From contig CM060846.1 of assembly GCA_030762175.1 (NCBI GenBank), forward strand, positions 179,863,041 through 179,927,040: DNA of 64,000 nucleotides, in the 5' to 3' direction. Origin of the DNA: Metallyticus violacea (taxonomy: Eukaryota > Arthropoda > Insecta > Mantodea > Metallyticidae). A model generated the notes under the pieces. It was not told the DNA's origin. It made no database searches and saw nothing but the letters and a program-made list of their open reading frames with translations. Positions 45,359 through 57,328 of this stretch are shown piece after piece. The translations under genes and the position numbers were made by a program. Every line of letters begins with the position of its first letter. Within the stretch, counting starts at the first letter, position 1.

Positions 45359-48300
45359 AGGGATTGGTCTGTATGGTAGCTGCATTAATTCTTTTAAGCC
45401 CTCCATCGCCGACTTCGCCACGGCTGCTGCAGACTACCATGAGACTCTCTCTCTAGGGCTTTCCGCTGATTTCTGGCAGCCGTAAGCCAGCCAGCCAAAG
45501 CTGAAAGAATGGGAATTTGATACGGAATACGCCGATAAATAGCTCTTCGCGATTTAGTTGCAGAGGTTGTTTATCTCCAAAACATGAATAATGAACTAAT
45601 GTCTCACGCCGGATCACTGGCAAGGTGAGCTTTGCAAACGCGCAAATTTGGTTGCGTCCACTCAAATGGTGCCTAATATGAAGAAAGTGCTACTTCAGTG
45701 GTAATCAATGCATTAGCTCGCGCGTTGATTGATTGCCCCATTGATGCCGGATTTGTACCTCGAACTTAGATCGTTCTTGCTCGTTGTTGCCCGGGCGGTG
45801 CAGCCCGGAAAGTTTTGAGACTGCCCCCTTTTTCAGGCTAAATTTATTTCTTATATACTCTAGAAAAACCGACGCTTGCACAAGAAAAGTGAAGTGACGT
45901 TTTCTTTCCCGTTCCATTTTCATCATGCTCACAGGCTGATGGGTACATCACTTATGGCTCTTCCTATTTGCTACCCATTTTTGATGAAGCCACAAGCTCC
46001 GCTATTCGTCAATCAGCTCACTTCAAAACAAATTTTACACTTTACTGCCAATGTTCTGCAAATGGATATCTGTCGAAAAGTGGCTGGCTTCTGCTGTATA
46101 CCGCAAGGGATTAACTCGCATTGTGTGACTTTTCCAATCCTTGCATTGCCATGCTCAGAGTACGATTCAAGTCAGCTTTACCCTTTGCTATATTAGATAT
46201 TATTTCTTAAATATTACCAAAATTACACACTATAGACATTACGTTCAGCCTTAAACACTGTACATTTTTAATTCTACATACATGGACTTTGTCATCTAAG
46301 TTTCATATATACAGAAAGTATAACGTACCCGTAAGAAATAATAATAGAATTGTTGATTTAAATTTACAAATATTAATTACCACAATTACTCTGTAATTAG
46401 GGACAGCTTCCTGCTCCAGCTGTAATATTCAGTGCTATTAGATTGCTCCAATAATCACAGAGTTTGTTGCTCATTTACTTTATCTTCCTCAAATACATCG
46501 ACATTTATGACTAGTAGGTTCTGGTCTGGACAAATGATATTCGAGTACAACGATGTATCTAGGTTGGATTCTCCAAATAGACTAATATCTGGTGATCCTT
46601 CATTCCATTTAATAACACTTTCAAATTTTTTAAATCTGAAACTTGAAGGTAGAAGGTAGAAGAATAGTTGAAAGAATATAGATTGAAAAAAAATTAGCAC
46701 CATAGTTACAATTAAGATTAATTTATTAATGTTTTATTAACGTTAAATTAACATCAAACAATGTTTTCGATGGAAACTACTTTCTAATCCACATGAACAT
46801 TTTTAAAATCACATTTTCCTAACAAAAGATTGATTTATGGCTTTCTACTACATGAAATGTAATTTAAATGCTCACAATTAACACTCATATTACTCCAAAT
46901 ATGATCATTTGACATCTGAAACCCCAAATGGCAGATTACTGTATCTTTTCAGCATTGTTGGTCATTAAATGTCTGGTGTGGCATTGTTTGTGCTTTATCA
47001 CAGGTCCTTATTTTTTAACGGTGCAGTTAAAAGTTTAGCAAATTGTCATTTTGTCTTCATTAAATTACCTGCACTGTTACAAAATGTTCCCTTCAATATA
47101 TGAGCTGTAATATGGTATGGGAAAGATGGTGAGCTCCCATGTTTTGCAAGATCCACACACGTATTTTGCTGAACGACAAGTTTCAAGATAAATTGATTGA
47201 GAGTGCTGGACCTATTGCATTATATGACATTTTGGAAAACTTTTTATTGCAATACATAAAATAAAAATATGTCTACAGTACCTTAAGTCAGAGATAATAT
47301 GAAGGAACAAATAAGTGAAGCTTATGAGAATATGAATCCTTGTATGTTAGAAAAAGTCTCCGAAAAACAGAATTAATAAATGATTGGATGTTAATGGACG
47401 TAATTTTGAGCACTAAAAATGTTGAAATGTAATAGCTGGTTTATTTATTTATATTATTTATTTTATCTATTATGATTCCTTTCAAATATACCAATTTGCT
47501 CAAATTTATTTTTTACAAAAATGTTTTAAAATTCTTAAATTGTTGCGGCCAGTTGGAATGTCTAAAAATTATACCATTTTTCTATTTCAAATTCTGAGGT
47601 TACGCCTGCATCCGGGGGCATGATGGAGGTCCGCTGAAGTGCCTGTCTATAGATCCCCATTCTTACGAAAAGTTTAGACAAAGTGATCAATTTAGTATCA
47701 TTGGCAAATTTAAGAGATATTAACTTAAAACATTTATGTGGAGCCCGTTTAATAAATATTGAAAGGCGTAATCATAAAAGCAAACACGAAAATTACCGTT
47801 AAATTATTTATAGCCATATGTTTTGATGTGTGCTTACCTGTAAATACAGCTGCTGAAGTATTAAGAAAGAAAGCTATAGTTTATTAAATATATTGGTTTT
47901 TCCTAATATGCAGTATCTTTGCACATATTTCATTTTTAATATCATACAATATTTAAATGAAACATTGTTTTTTATTTTTTTTAAACCAGTTCTGTAAGCT
48001 AGCCACAGATTTTCTGCCAATGCTACTTCTGCCCTTTACCAAAAGTTTGATATTATGCATGCAATCTTAATGCACAAATCTGTGTGATGAAAAATATACA
48101 AAAATAAAATATTTTATAAAAAAAAAAAACAAGCGAAATCCCCATTGCACAATTCACGAAAGCTGGAAATAAATTCTCGAATGAAACAATCGACAATCCA
48201 TATCTAATACACTTTTATGTTGTTTTATTACTTTATTTTGCTCCATGCTATGAGATGCTTTTTTTTCCCCATTTTAATTTCTCGTTTATTTGTTTGTTTG

Positions 48301-50247
48301 TTTGTTTGTTCAACTGCACTGTCTGTTACTTCACTTCTTAAGTATTTATTGTTGAGATTCAAGGTGTCTGTTTCTTTTTCTTTTCATCCGAAGCCCTTTG
48401 CTTTGTCTGCTATCCTATGTTGTTTTCTTGTTTTGATTATTTTTCTTTAATCAGCTTTCCGTTTGTTGCTTTCCACCTCTATATATTTTTGTCTTCTTAA
48501 CACAATGACATATGAGGAAAAATTCGTGACATTAAACACAGGCCCAAGAGGACTGTGCACTACCGCTATGAGTTACATGAGAGTTCATTCCTTGGCCGCA
48601 AGGTGAAGCTATCTGCCAACGGCACTCCGCTCGCATCTTTTTACAAATGATTAATGTAGTGGAGCTGGGAAGGCTGGAAAGCCCACGCCTAACGCCAAGT
48701 ACTATTTGGATGATGGACGTTATTCCGTATCTTCTTTACTTCCTAGCCCGACAGAAATGTGGGACAAACATTCCCACTGATTTCTGGTCTTCCATTTTGG
48801 TTTCGCATGTGACTGTGATTCACAGGCAATCAAAGAATCTCACTGACCATAAAACAAACTGAGAGTGTTATAGTGGTAACCAAAAGAGAGACCGCTCGAT
48901 GTGATCGTACTTTCGATGTTGTATTTTCGTTTTCATATATCATATTTACAAGTGGTTATTCCTATTTTGTTTAATGCTTAATTTTCTATCATGGAAAACT
49001 ATAATACATTTTGTATTTGAGTTATTTCGAATCAATTACTGCCTATTTTCACACTCTGGGTACGTTCAACTTAGAAATATAGGCCACTTTACACACAATG
49101 CATGTTGATCACCTCTTGATCAGGACGAGAGAGTTCATTAGCAGTTGATAATTAATGCTGTACTTCCTGCAACTTAAAAATTCGTTCTATTTTTATTATT
49201 TAGTCCGCATACATTGCATAACATGTACCTTTACTGAATTTAAGTGAGGTGTACTGAGCTTCGATTAAAATATATTTATGTTTTGAAACACTTATTAACT
49301 AAAAATAGATGAACAAATGCATATGCTTTCTTATTAAAGTTTTGTTTTCAGAGACATGGAATTAGAGATTGAAAAAGTTGCATTTGAACAATGCTAGTGT
49401 GTCAGTTGAAATTGATAAGATTAATGTCAACATACTCAAATGATAATGTGGTATCGTATTCCTGAATTGTTCATTTACATTATTCAACAATTTCAAATAT
49501 ATAATTTGTACATAGATGAATCATTCATTCTAATTATCTATAATTCTGGCATGCTTTATCAAAAATGTAACCTATTTTTCAGCAACATACTCACATTATC
49601 GATTATTGCAAATTTTAAACATTAAATTTTTAAAACTATTTAAATAATATCTCAGATCTGACTTTGATGCTAAATTATAATCATATATAATCCTCATAAA
49701 TCTTGAAATAAGTGCATTTTATATTAAATAATATATATCGCTACTTTTATTTATCTAGTTGAAAACAAGAATCACATTAGAATACTATTTTGTGCCATTA
49801 TATACTCTCTTTTTAGACACCATCAGTAGTTTTTCATCATAAATGGATTTCATTTATTTTTATAACGCTCTCCCATGTGCAAAGTATTTTCATGAAAGCC
49901 CTTGCCCACTATTTATTTCACCCAAACAATAAGAATGTGAATGCAAAAACAAAATTCTGAGAAATATCCCATTTCATATAACATTGAAGACGGTTTTATA
50001 CTAGATTATTGCTGTTTTCTTCTTTCTTGTTTTGGAGGAAACCATTTTAAACATATTTAAATGATTTATATGCTATGTATTTCTTTGAAAATAACTTTTG
50101 AACGTTAGTTACTATTTTTATTTTAATTTAAGTTCAATGAATATCCATTCGTTTGAATTTTTTCTTCCTTAGCCCAGGGAGCAGTCTGTGTAGAAATTTG
50201 CTTTTAAAGACTTCTTTATAAATCCAAGTTTAATGCGTGAAGGTGTT
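45359..50247. other. 4.9 kb without recognised genes
   Basis: GC-richer patches occur at 45,360-45,860, 47,590-47,660 and 48,530-48,880. They contain short frames without recognisable domains. The rest is AT-rich. Two microsatellite-type runs are the only defined features (a TTTG run at 48,289 and an A-run at 48,118-48,130). Confidence 0.45.
48289..48310. repeat. (TTTG)n microsatellite
   Basis: Five to six TTTG units ending in 'tttgttc'. Confidence 0.93.
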
Positions 50248-50510
50248 GTTGATTTTGTTTATTTACGGACGCTGTTTAACATCTCAGTTCATCAGCGTCC
50301 CATTTAATTCAGGGCTTGAAACTGCCGATAAATTTTCATCAGAGGCCTCTTCTCTCAGGCTTGTGGTTCTTTTACGTGCCGTAAATCTATGACACCGGAC
50401 CCATGCCTTTACTTTCCTTGCGAAGGAAGCAATACTTCGGATTTTTACGTTCGAAAAAATCCATCAACCCTGGCCGGAATTCAACCCGCAATTTTGGGTC
50501 TACGATGCAT
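50248..50510 (-). mobile_element. SINE-B, head-truncated
   Basis: 'tttatttacggacgctgttt', 'gcgtcccatttaattcaggg', 'caggcttgtggttcttttac', 'ttccttgcgaaggaagcaat', 'aaaatccatcaaccctggcc', 'ggaattcaacccgcaatttt', 'gggtctacgatgc'. The A-box end is missing. Diverged relative to the 45-kb copy. Confidence 0.88.
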
Positions 50511-50863
50511 AAAGGAGGAAATAGGTTTTTAGAATTAACTATATATTCAACTCTACATTACATTACAGTTAATTCGTTACTTGTTGCCCATTGATTAACT
50601 ATGTGTAGCAAAACAATATTTAAAGGAATTTTAAAAGTATGAATGAAACATTTAAAATACAACAATAACAATAGAATTAAAAGTTAGCTAGATAAAACAA
50701 GTGTATTCTCACCCTTATAACAATTCTTCAAGATGCCAACATAAAATGGGGTTAACTTAACAGGTGAAAATTCACACTTATTTATATTTTTCAGATATCT
50801 CAAAGCACTAACTTAGATAAGTGGAGAAGACATTAGTATGATGCAAGGAAATCTAAGAAGTGC

Positions 50864-50907
<44 letters not shown>

Positions 50908-52310
50908 GCTATTGTAAAATATAAAACAATTCAAGTATTAATAAGGGTCACTTGGTGAACAAAATTTGATTACATATTTGTAATCAGGGTAACAAACTTG
51001 GTAATAATTATCATTTCGTTGGTCTGTAGAAGTACGATGCTGACGTATGTTATTATCGTGCTTTTGAAAGAGTATTTCTCAATATTAACAAGCTTATAAC
51101 TATATGATGGGCACTAGTGTTATACATTGTGCAGTTTATCTTACTCCGACTTAGACAGATGATTAATTGAGCTGCTGTACTTAGAGCGATGCCGAATATA
51201 ATCGTCCCACTCTAAGAGCTAAAATTGGCAAAAAATAAATAAATGAATGAATAAATAAATAAAAATAAACTTTTGCCCACATACCAATTGGCTTTCTTGC
51301 TATCAACAATGTGGTGTGTGGGACTGTAAATTACTATTCTCATGAAAACTGCAAATGGAGTGTAGACAAGAGAGCGATATTTGCAGAGTCGATCAAAATA
51401 TAATGTAAATAACTGGGGATAGATAATGTGCCAGAACCCCACACTGGGTGAAGTCATGCACACGTGACTCCTGTAGGCAACAGCTGTATTTTCACTATCG
51501 TAAGAAATCGACTATCATACATATACCGTGATAAGTAACAATATGAGTAAGTATTCACTTTTAGAGAAAGCACAGGCTTATATTTCACCAGTCTACGTGG
51601 TCTGGAACGTATCTTGCATTTTTCTCATTCTTTATATTTCCTTTTATTTTAGCAAAGCAAATGAACTACTCTTAGTTACAATTGATCAGTCTTAGGCCTT
51701 TGTCCGCCTACAACTTCCGATGGCTATCTGACATTCAGCACATAAAACGTGGTTTAAAACAATCACTTTTATTTAAAATCGTAAAACGTGCTGTCATCAG
51801 CATACACTTACGCTAAAAACAACCACTGCCTTGGAATCATGCTAGCTCGTCGTGTATCACCCTTAAAAGAATGCAAAGCTTATAGAATCATGGATTTGGG
51901 CAAAGGTAAATAAACTCATGTCTGTAGAGGAAAGGGCAAGAAGAAAAATAGTTTTGGAGCTAGCGCAGATAATGGAAACTGCAAATTGCCTGCTGTAGGA
52001 ATCTGCGTTAAACTTTCAAATGTACCGTGCGATCAGTGATGCTTTCCCCCGTGGCGAGGTTATTTTCGTATGAGTGAGCCCCTACTCATTTGCCGCTTCG
52101 TGGAGGGGGTAGTAAGCCTGCTTGCTTACTTTTTGACCTTGTTATATGTAGCAGTCGTATCACAGCTGTTCCCGGGCGTGCTTTGTGTTCTTGATAATAA
52201 GTAGTGTTCGGAATACTGAACTCTGGGAAGCCCCTGCCTTAATGAGGCGCTAGGAGGAAAACAACGGCCACCTAATACACATTGTTAACGCTCACTAAGG
52301 TAGGATTCAA
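50511..52310. other. Anonymous stretch with a GC-richer island at its end
   Basis: AT-rich to about 52,020. At 52,030-52,300 is a GC-richer island ('gccccttactcat'-like, 'cgcttcgtggagggggtag', 'gttcccgggcgtgctttg') that I cannot assign to any gene, snRNA or repeat. It could be downstream sequence of the minus-strand LINE relic that follows. Confidence 0.4.
50868..50902. repeat. (AT)n microsatellite
   Basis: About 16 AT units after 'gctgtac'. Confidence 0.95.
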
Positions 52311-53060
52311 ACAGGTAGTGACACTGTTGGACAGATTATAACTTTTAAGTTTGTACAGTAGTAGTTTATAGCCGATAGTCTCAAAATCTTTACTAAGGTT
52401 AGTAATATCGGAAGAGTTAAATTTCGATCATCGCAGTCTTCACGGATGTCCTCTGTCACTATCAGTAACGTAGTGAAAGTATAATGTTCTGCTGTGAAAC
52501 CAGATTGATGGTCGTCGATAATACTTTAAGAAGTCTGTCGGCTGTCTGCGAGCAATGTTATTCAGTACTTTAGGTAATGGAGGGAGGATGCCGATAGGCC
52601 GAAAACTAGTGGAGTTGTGGTGTTTCATTCTGTGGTATAGGGAGGATAAGGGCTAGTTTCCAAGTAATATTATGTCAATAATTTTTGGCAGCATTATAGT
52701 GGTATATTCGTCTGCAAATACTGCTTTGGTTGAGATACTCTTTATGATCTTACGTATGTTGCCAGCTGAAATATATGTGAAGTAAAATTTCTCTCTTGCA
52801 GGTAAAGCGGACTTTATTAGCTATTCATTGACACTTCTCTTGCCAAGGTATTTCGAGTCATTGGTTGCTTTGTTGCCAAGAGTCATTAAGAGAGTGAACG
52901 GTAATTGGTATGCTGTCTACCTGTGTCTTGCTACGTACAAGTTCCACTTTTCGTAGATCCTTCCATAGATCTGTTGGGTTTGAGTCGGATGAGATAAGGA
53001 ATGAAAGTGTCTAAATTTTGCGTTTCGTATAGTTTGGTTTGTTTTATTCCTTAATACTTC
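52310..53060 (-). pseudogene. LINE reverse-transcriptase relic (CR1/Jockey-like)
   Basis: On the minus strand, from 53,050 downward: 'SDSNPTDLWKDLRKV' (the block before the RT fingers), 'PITVHSLND', 'KLALILPIPQNETP', then the hallmark 'FRPIGILPPLPKVLNNIARR' (usual form: yRPIsiLpxlsKvlExixxxq). It continues 'QPTDFLKYY', then in another frame 'TFTTLLIVTEDIRED' and 'LTLVKILRLS', where FDFSKAFD is expected but the aspartates are lost. The YxDD motif is not present in this span. Only the first third of the domain survives, with stops and frame changes. The mariner relic directly adjoins its upstream side. Confidence 0.75.
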
Positions 53061-53061
53061 T

Positions 53062-53866
53062 AATCCTCAATTTTAGTTTTGTTGCGTCTATATTTACGAT
53101 ATGTTGAGTCATTTCAAAAGTGCTTCGCCAGGTTTACGCACTCCATTGATTTCCTTCTAGACAAGAGGTCATTGTAGAACACCATAGTTTCATTTCCTAT
53201 AACAATGGTTTGCAGAATTTCTATCTAGTTTCCACGGCAAAGCTCCAAAAATGCCCGACAACAGATGACTCCGTGCTACTTTTGGACTAAGGTAAGAAGT
53301 CTAGGCCTTATTCATGTTTAAACATTCATGAATAATTGGAAGGACTGGTGCTTTAGAAACATACTTGCGTCCTAAACCCAAGATCGCGGGTTCGAACCCG
53401 GCCAGGACCGATGGATTTTTTCGGGAGTAAAAGTCCTAAGTATGGCTTCCTTCGGAAGGGAAGTAAAGCCGTGGGTCCCGTGTAATACATTTACGGCAAG
53501 AAAAAGAACGCCAAGCCTGAAAGAGAGGTCTCTGAGCCAAATTTGCCGGCCGTTTCACGCCCTGAGTTGAGTGGGACACTGATAACCTGAGATGTTAAAG
53601 AGCGTCCATAAATAAATAAATCAATCAATGCTTTAGAAAGACCCAACCCTACTGCTATTTCTGTAACTTTGAGCCGCCGGTCTTCCACAATTTCTCCTTC
53701 CAGAAGAGCGATGTTTTCAGGAGTGAGCACGTCCAAGGGTCGACCTGCTTGCTCTTCATCTTCAACGCTTTCTCCACCCATTCGAAAAAATTTGGTCCAT
53801 TCTTTTACAGTAGAATATGAGGGGGATGCTTCCCCACATACACCGTCCTATCGCTATTTAATTTAA
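53062..53866 (-). pseudogene. mariner-family transposase relic, split by a SINE-B
   Basis: Minus strand, from about 53,846: 'GEASPSYSTVKEWTKFFR', 'SVEDEEQAGRPLDVLTPENI', 'DRRLKVTEIAVGLGLSK'. This is the second helix-turn-helix region of mariner transposases. The reading stops at the SINE (53,360-53,628) and resumes beyond it with 'APVLPIIHECLNMNKA', then, after frame changes, 'TIVIGNETMVFYNDLLSRR', the TGDETW block where the first catalytic Asp has become Asn, and 'KSMEC' for the usual qSMEWrxpg. The catalytic second half is absent. Family members are about 345 residues; roughly 180 remain. No terminal repeats are seen. Confidence 0.85.
53349..53639 (+). mobile_element. SINE-B inserted into the mariner relic, with 11-bp target-site duplication
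   Basis: Element about 53,360-53,628: 'catacttgcgtcctaaaccc', 'gatcgcgggttcgaacccgg' (perfect B box), 'ccaggaccgatggatttttt', 'cttccttcggaagggaagta', 'gccggccgtttcacgccctg', 'gttaaagagcgtccataaat', then AAT-rich tail. 'tgctttagaaa' occurs at 53,349-53,359 and at 53,629-53,639. The head lacks its first 25 bp or so, so it is a 5'-truncated insertion. The sequence is close to the apparent family consensus, so it is among the younger copies. Confidence 0.93.
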
Positions 53867-53899
53867 TTGGAATAGGTCCTTCTTTTATGAAGAGCTTAT

Positions 53900-55600
53900 T
53901 AACAGTTCGAAACTCCAATCCTCAAATCACGAATATCTTACAATCCAGAGAGACAAGTTGAAATTAACGGAATTGGAAATGAGGTAATTGAAACGTCTGG
54001 GACAGCTGAACCAGAAATAAGGCTAGGAGATTATGAATTAAAACATCCATTACAATTATCTAATGATATACAAACTGAGTACGATGAAATACTGGTAGTC
54101 AAAAATATTGATTTCAGGAGATATTATCAGATTCGATAGCAAGCAAGGAAGTAAAATTACGTTACAAAAAAGGAAGGGGACCATAGCTGAAGTTTATGCA
54201 GCAGAAAATAAGGTAGGATTATTAAGGAGATAATGCGTGGAATATATTTGGCAGAAACTTTAACCCAACATGGACGTGACATACCTAGTAAATGCTAGGG
54301 AGGAAGACATGACAATAGAAATTCTCAAAATAAACTTAGAAGAAATAGTAGAAGAAGAAGAGGGAGAATTGTTAAATAATTTACTCTCTCAGGGGAGCCA
54401 AGGTTAGAAAAAGATTGCCACTACTTAGGGAACAGCTAAAATTAAAATATCTTTTAGGCTAGGAAACATTATCACTAATTAATATATGTGAACAATTCTA
54501 TATCTTCTACTGGCCAGAGACAAGCTGAGTAGCACTACTGCAGTAGAGCACGTTATACCATCTCCCAGTGTTGATCCCAATGGGTCTATAAATACTAGAT
54601 CGTACAGAATTCCGAAAGTACATAAGAAAGAAGTTAAAAAACAGATAGATTAAATACCAGTAGAAAAATAAAATGACATAGCAACTGTCCTTGGAACTCA
54701 CCATTCAAAAAGACATACGTGTCCGGCATCAAGAAATGCAGAATATGAGTATATTTTAGAAAATTTTGAAAACAGTAACTATAGGGAATTCCTATGCAAT
54801 ATATCTTATAGAATATGCACTAAAATCTTTCAGGAATTTCAGATATTTTTCCGCTATAGATTGTGCGAGTGGTTATTTGCAGATCCCAGTAAAGAGAGAA
54901 GATCAACCAAGAGACAGCTTTCAGGACGAACATTACGAGTAGAAGAAAATGTGATAAGTTCTGAAATCGGCACCGGTACCTTTCCGAAGACTGGTGAACA
55001 ATGCATTAATTTGTTTACAAGATATAAAGTGTTTGGTTTATTTAGATGACATAGTAATATTTGGAGATACATTACAATCACATTATGAGAAGTTATTACA
55101 AATATTCGAGAGACTCAGAAATTACAACATAAAATTATAACCAGAAAAATGCGAATTTCTATATTAAGAATTGGCACATTAGATCATGTAATAATGAGAG
55201 ATGGCGTGAAGCGGTATTGACATTTACCGCACCAAATACTACCAAACCATTGGAAGGATTTTGAGACTGAAAGGCTATTATTACAGGAGATTTATTTCCA
55301 ATCATGGTCAAATCAAAGCACCGCTGAATAAATTTTTGAGAAGAGATATTCTATACAAATGGATAGAACTAGAGAATAGTGCATTTAATGAGCTTAAAGA
55401 AATATTGATCACGGAACCTTTGTTACAGTATCCGGGTTTTTCGAATTCCTTTATCTTGAATACGAAAGCCAATAACGAAACACATGGCGCCGTTCTCAGC
55501 CAAGGAAAGATTGACAAGGATCGACCTTTTGCATATACAAGCAGATCTTATTAGGCAGAAGGATTTTTGTCGTCGCAGATCATCGCCTATTAGCATAAAT
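53900..55600 (+). pseudogene. Ty3/Gypsy-like LTR-retrotransposon pol relic (protease, reverse transcriptase, RNase H)
   Basis: Blocks in pol order on the plus strand. Protease region (about 53,930-54,110): 'QVEINGIGNEVIETSGTAE' and 'LGDYELKHPLQL'; the active-site D(T/S)G is not seen. Linker before RT (about 54,540-54,650): 'AVEHVIPSPSVDP' and 'SYRIPKVHKKEVKKQID'. RT: a decayed stretch near 54,840-54,890, where the FxxxDLxxGYwQI block is expected, then 'CLVYLDDIVIFGDTLQSHYE' near 55,030-55,080 with the catalytic YLDD kept. RNase H start (55,300-55,560): 'APLNKFLRRD', 'LKEILITEPLLQYPGFS', 'FILNTKANN', where the catalytic Asp of TDAS is lysine, and 'GAVLSQGK'. Many stops and frameshifts. No LTRs, gag, integrase or envelope-like gene were found. 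It is an old fragment. Confidence 0.82.
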
Positions 55601-55815
55601 TTTTTAATGTCATTCTTCCGTCATGAGTAATGTTAAATGAAGCAGCAGAGCTCGTAATGAGCCTGATAGGCACACTAATAAAATCAGAATTTTAAAATAA
55701 TTTACTACATTTATTCACTTTAACTAGTGTATTGTTTTATTAATTGCCCCTTATATTATATACGGTACTTAGTCTTAAATGAAGATTATCATAGAAAAAG
55801 TGATTTCATTGTGAA
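55601..55815. other. Spacer between Gypsy-like and piggyBac relics
   Basis: AT-rich; no LTR recognised. Confidence 0.4.
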
Positions 55816-57100
55816 ATAACCTGTCGTTGTTATCCAGCATTAGTTCTCATTTTCATTGACTCCATTGTATATGCTGCACAGCTTCTTTTTATGCTTATCC
55901 CTGGATTTGGTTCATCCCGGTTTTCTTCGTGGTTGGTCGTAATCTTTTTAACTTTCTTTGAAGATCCAAGGGCACTCCTACAGAGTTTATACTTCTTTTA
56001 ACTGTCTTTTCGACAACAAGTACGTTGAACAGTAACTTCAAGAATACTCCTTCATACCTATGTATAAGATTTGAGAATTGATACCACTTATACTTATCAA
56101 GGTAAAATACAGTCCATCATCGCTTGGTGATTTGAGTCACGGTACACGTAGCACACATTTTGTCTGCAGTGTCGACCCCCCCTCTTTGCTGAGAAAAAAA
56201 AAACTGTAATGATGGTTGGCTTTCTTTTTTCTTCCCAGTCAGGATGAATTGATTCATAATTAGGGAGGGCAGATACAAGAATCTGTTTACTTTGTTTCTT
56301 TGGGATATATGGTGCAAAGATTGTGTCTTTCCTGAAAGATAAAATAATATTTTTCTCTACCTTTGGTGACAACAAGGTCAAGTGACAACTGCCATTTGTT
56401 TCTTTTCAAGGTACCCACAGGATAGCATTTCTCATTTAGTTTCTCAGAAAGTTTTATATCTTTCATTCAATATTCTGACCTTATATTACGACTTGAACCA
56501 AACAAGGACTGAGCTATATTTTTAACCACCTCACTGTACTGGTTACTGATCCAGAAAGATTCTACAGGTTGCTTTTCAGCATACATTTCTAAGTTATACG
56601 ATTAAAACATCTTAGAATCCAAAAGTGCATACATATTTATTCCATATTTTTTCGCTTTAATGGAATGTACTGGCTAAAAGGACAGTCCACGATAACTCCA
56701 GAAGCACTTCATCTAATGTAGTATGTCCTCCAAGCACATAACTTTTCTGACAGTTCATCACAAACTCGGAGAAAATATCACGAATTGGTGGAAGGATATC
56801 TTCTACTCTTCTGAGTGATCTAGTGTCTCTATCATCAAAACATAGAGAACGCATTAGAGTCTTGAACCTTCAAATATTCATAACTAAGCTAAAGCTTTCC
56901 GCTCCAGAGATTCAGACTCTACCTATTTCCCTATAAGCTCCTGATAAGTGCAGAAATCCAATAATACTCTTATTTCTATAACATCCATATTCTTTCTGTT
57001 TCTTTTCCGAAAAAAAATGTATTTGAAGTTACTTATATGCTGATTTGTGTATTTCACTATAATATCCAAGTTTTTGTATGTAAGTTGCCCCGGCACTGAA
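55816..57100 (-). pseudogene. piggyBac-type transposase relic (larger copy)
   Basis: Minus strand, from 56,854 downward: 'MRSLCFDDRDTRSLR', 'LPPIRDIFSEFVMNCQKSY', 'TTLDEVLLEL', then 'KKYGINMYALLDSKMF', 'PVESFWISNQYSEVVKNIAQ', 'KLNEKCYPVGTLKRNKW', 'RGGVDTADKM' with the conserved GVDxxDqm aspartate, and 'SVGVPLDLQRKLKRL' near the C-terminus. These follow the order of DDE_Tnp_1_7 transposases (about 550-600 residues). Frame changes and an A-run (56,200) break the frame. The block with the kgyhvxxDNFfTS signature, seen in the 19.7-kb relic, was not found here. The N-terminus (toward 57,100) is lost. Terminal repeats were not found. Confidence 0.85.
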
Positions 57101-57328
57101 TTTTGTCAACTTACCATTTTGTACAGCACTGGGAGGTAAGTAACCAGGTTATGAGAGCTGTTTCTGACACTTTTAAAATGTAGATTTTGACACTATCAAA
57201 GTCCCCTCAAAGCCCCAGGACATGTTTATTACATTACCCTTTAATTTCCCAATATGTGGTATATGTCCTTTTTATCCAATTTTCTCTCATGTTTATTATC
57301 CCAGTGTACATTTTTATCGCTCCGTTAG

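Noticed and set aside
45133..45440. Frames on both strands over 45.1-45.4 kb
   Set aside because: They lie on the SINE-B and are shared with other copies of it.
53900..55600. Endogenous retrovirus with an envelope gene
   Set aside because: Only protease, RT and the start of RNase H can be seen; no LTRs, integrase or envelope-like frame was found, so I call only a Ty3/Gypsy-like relic.
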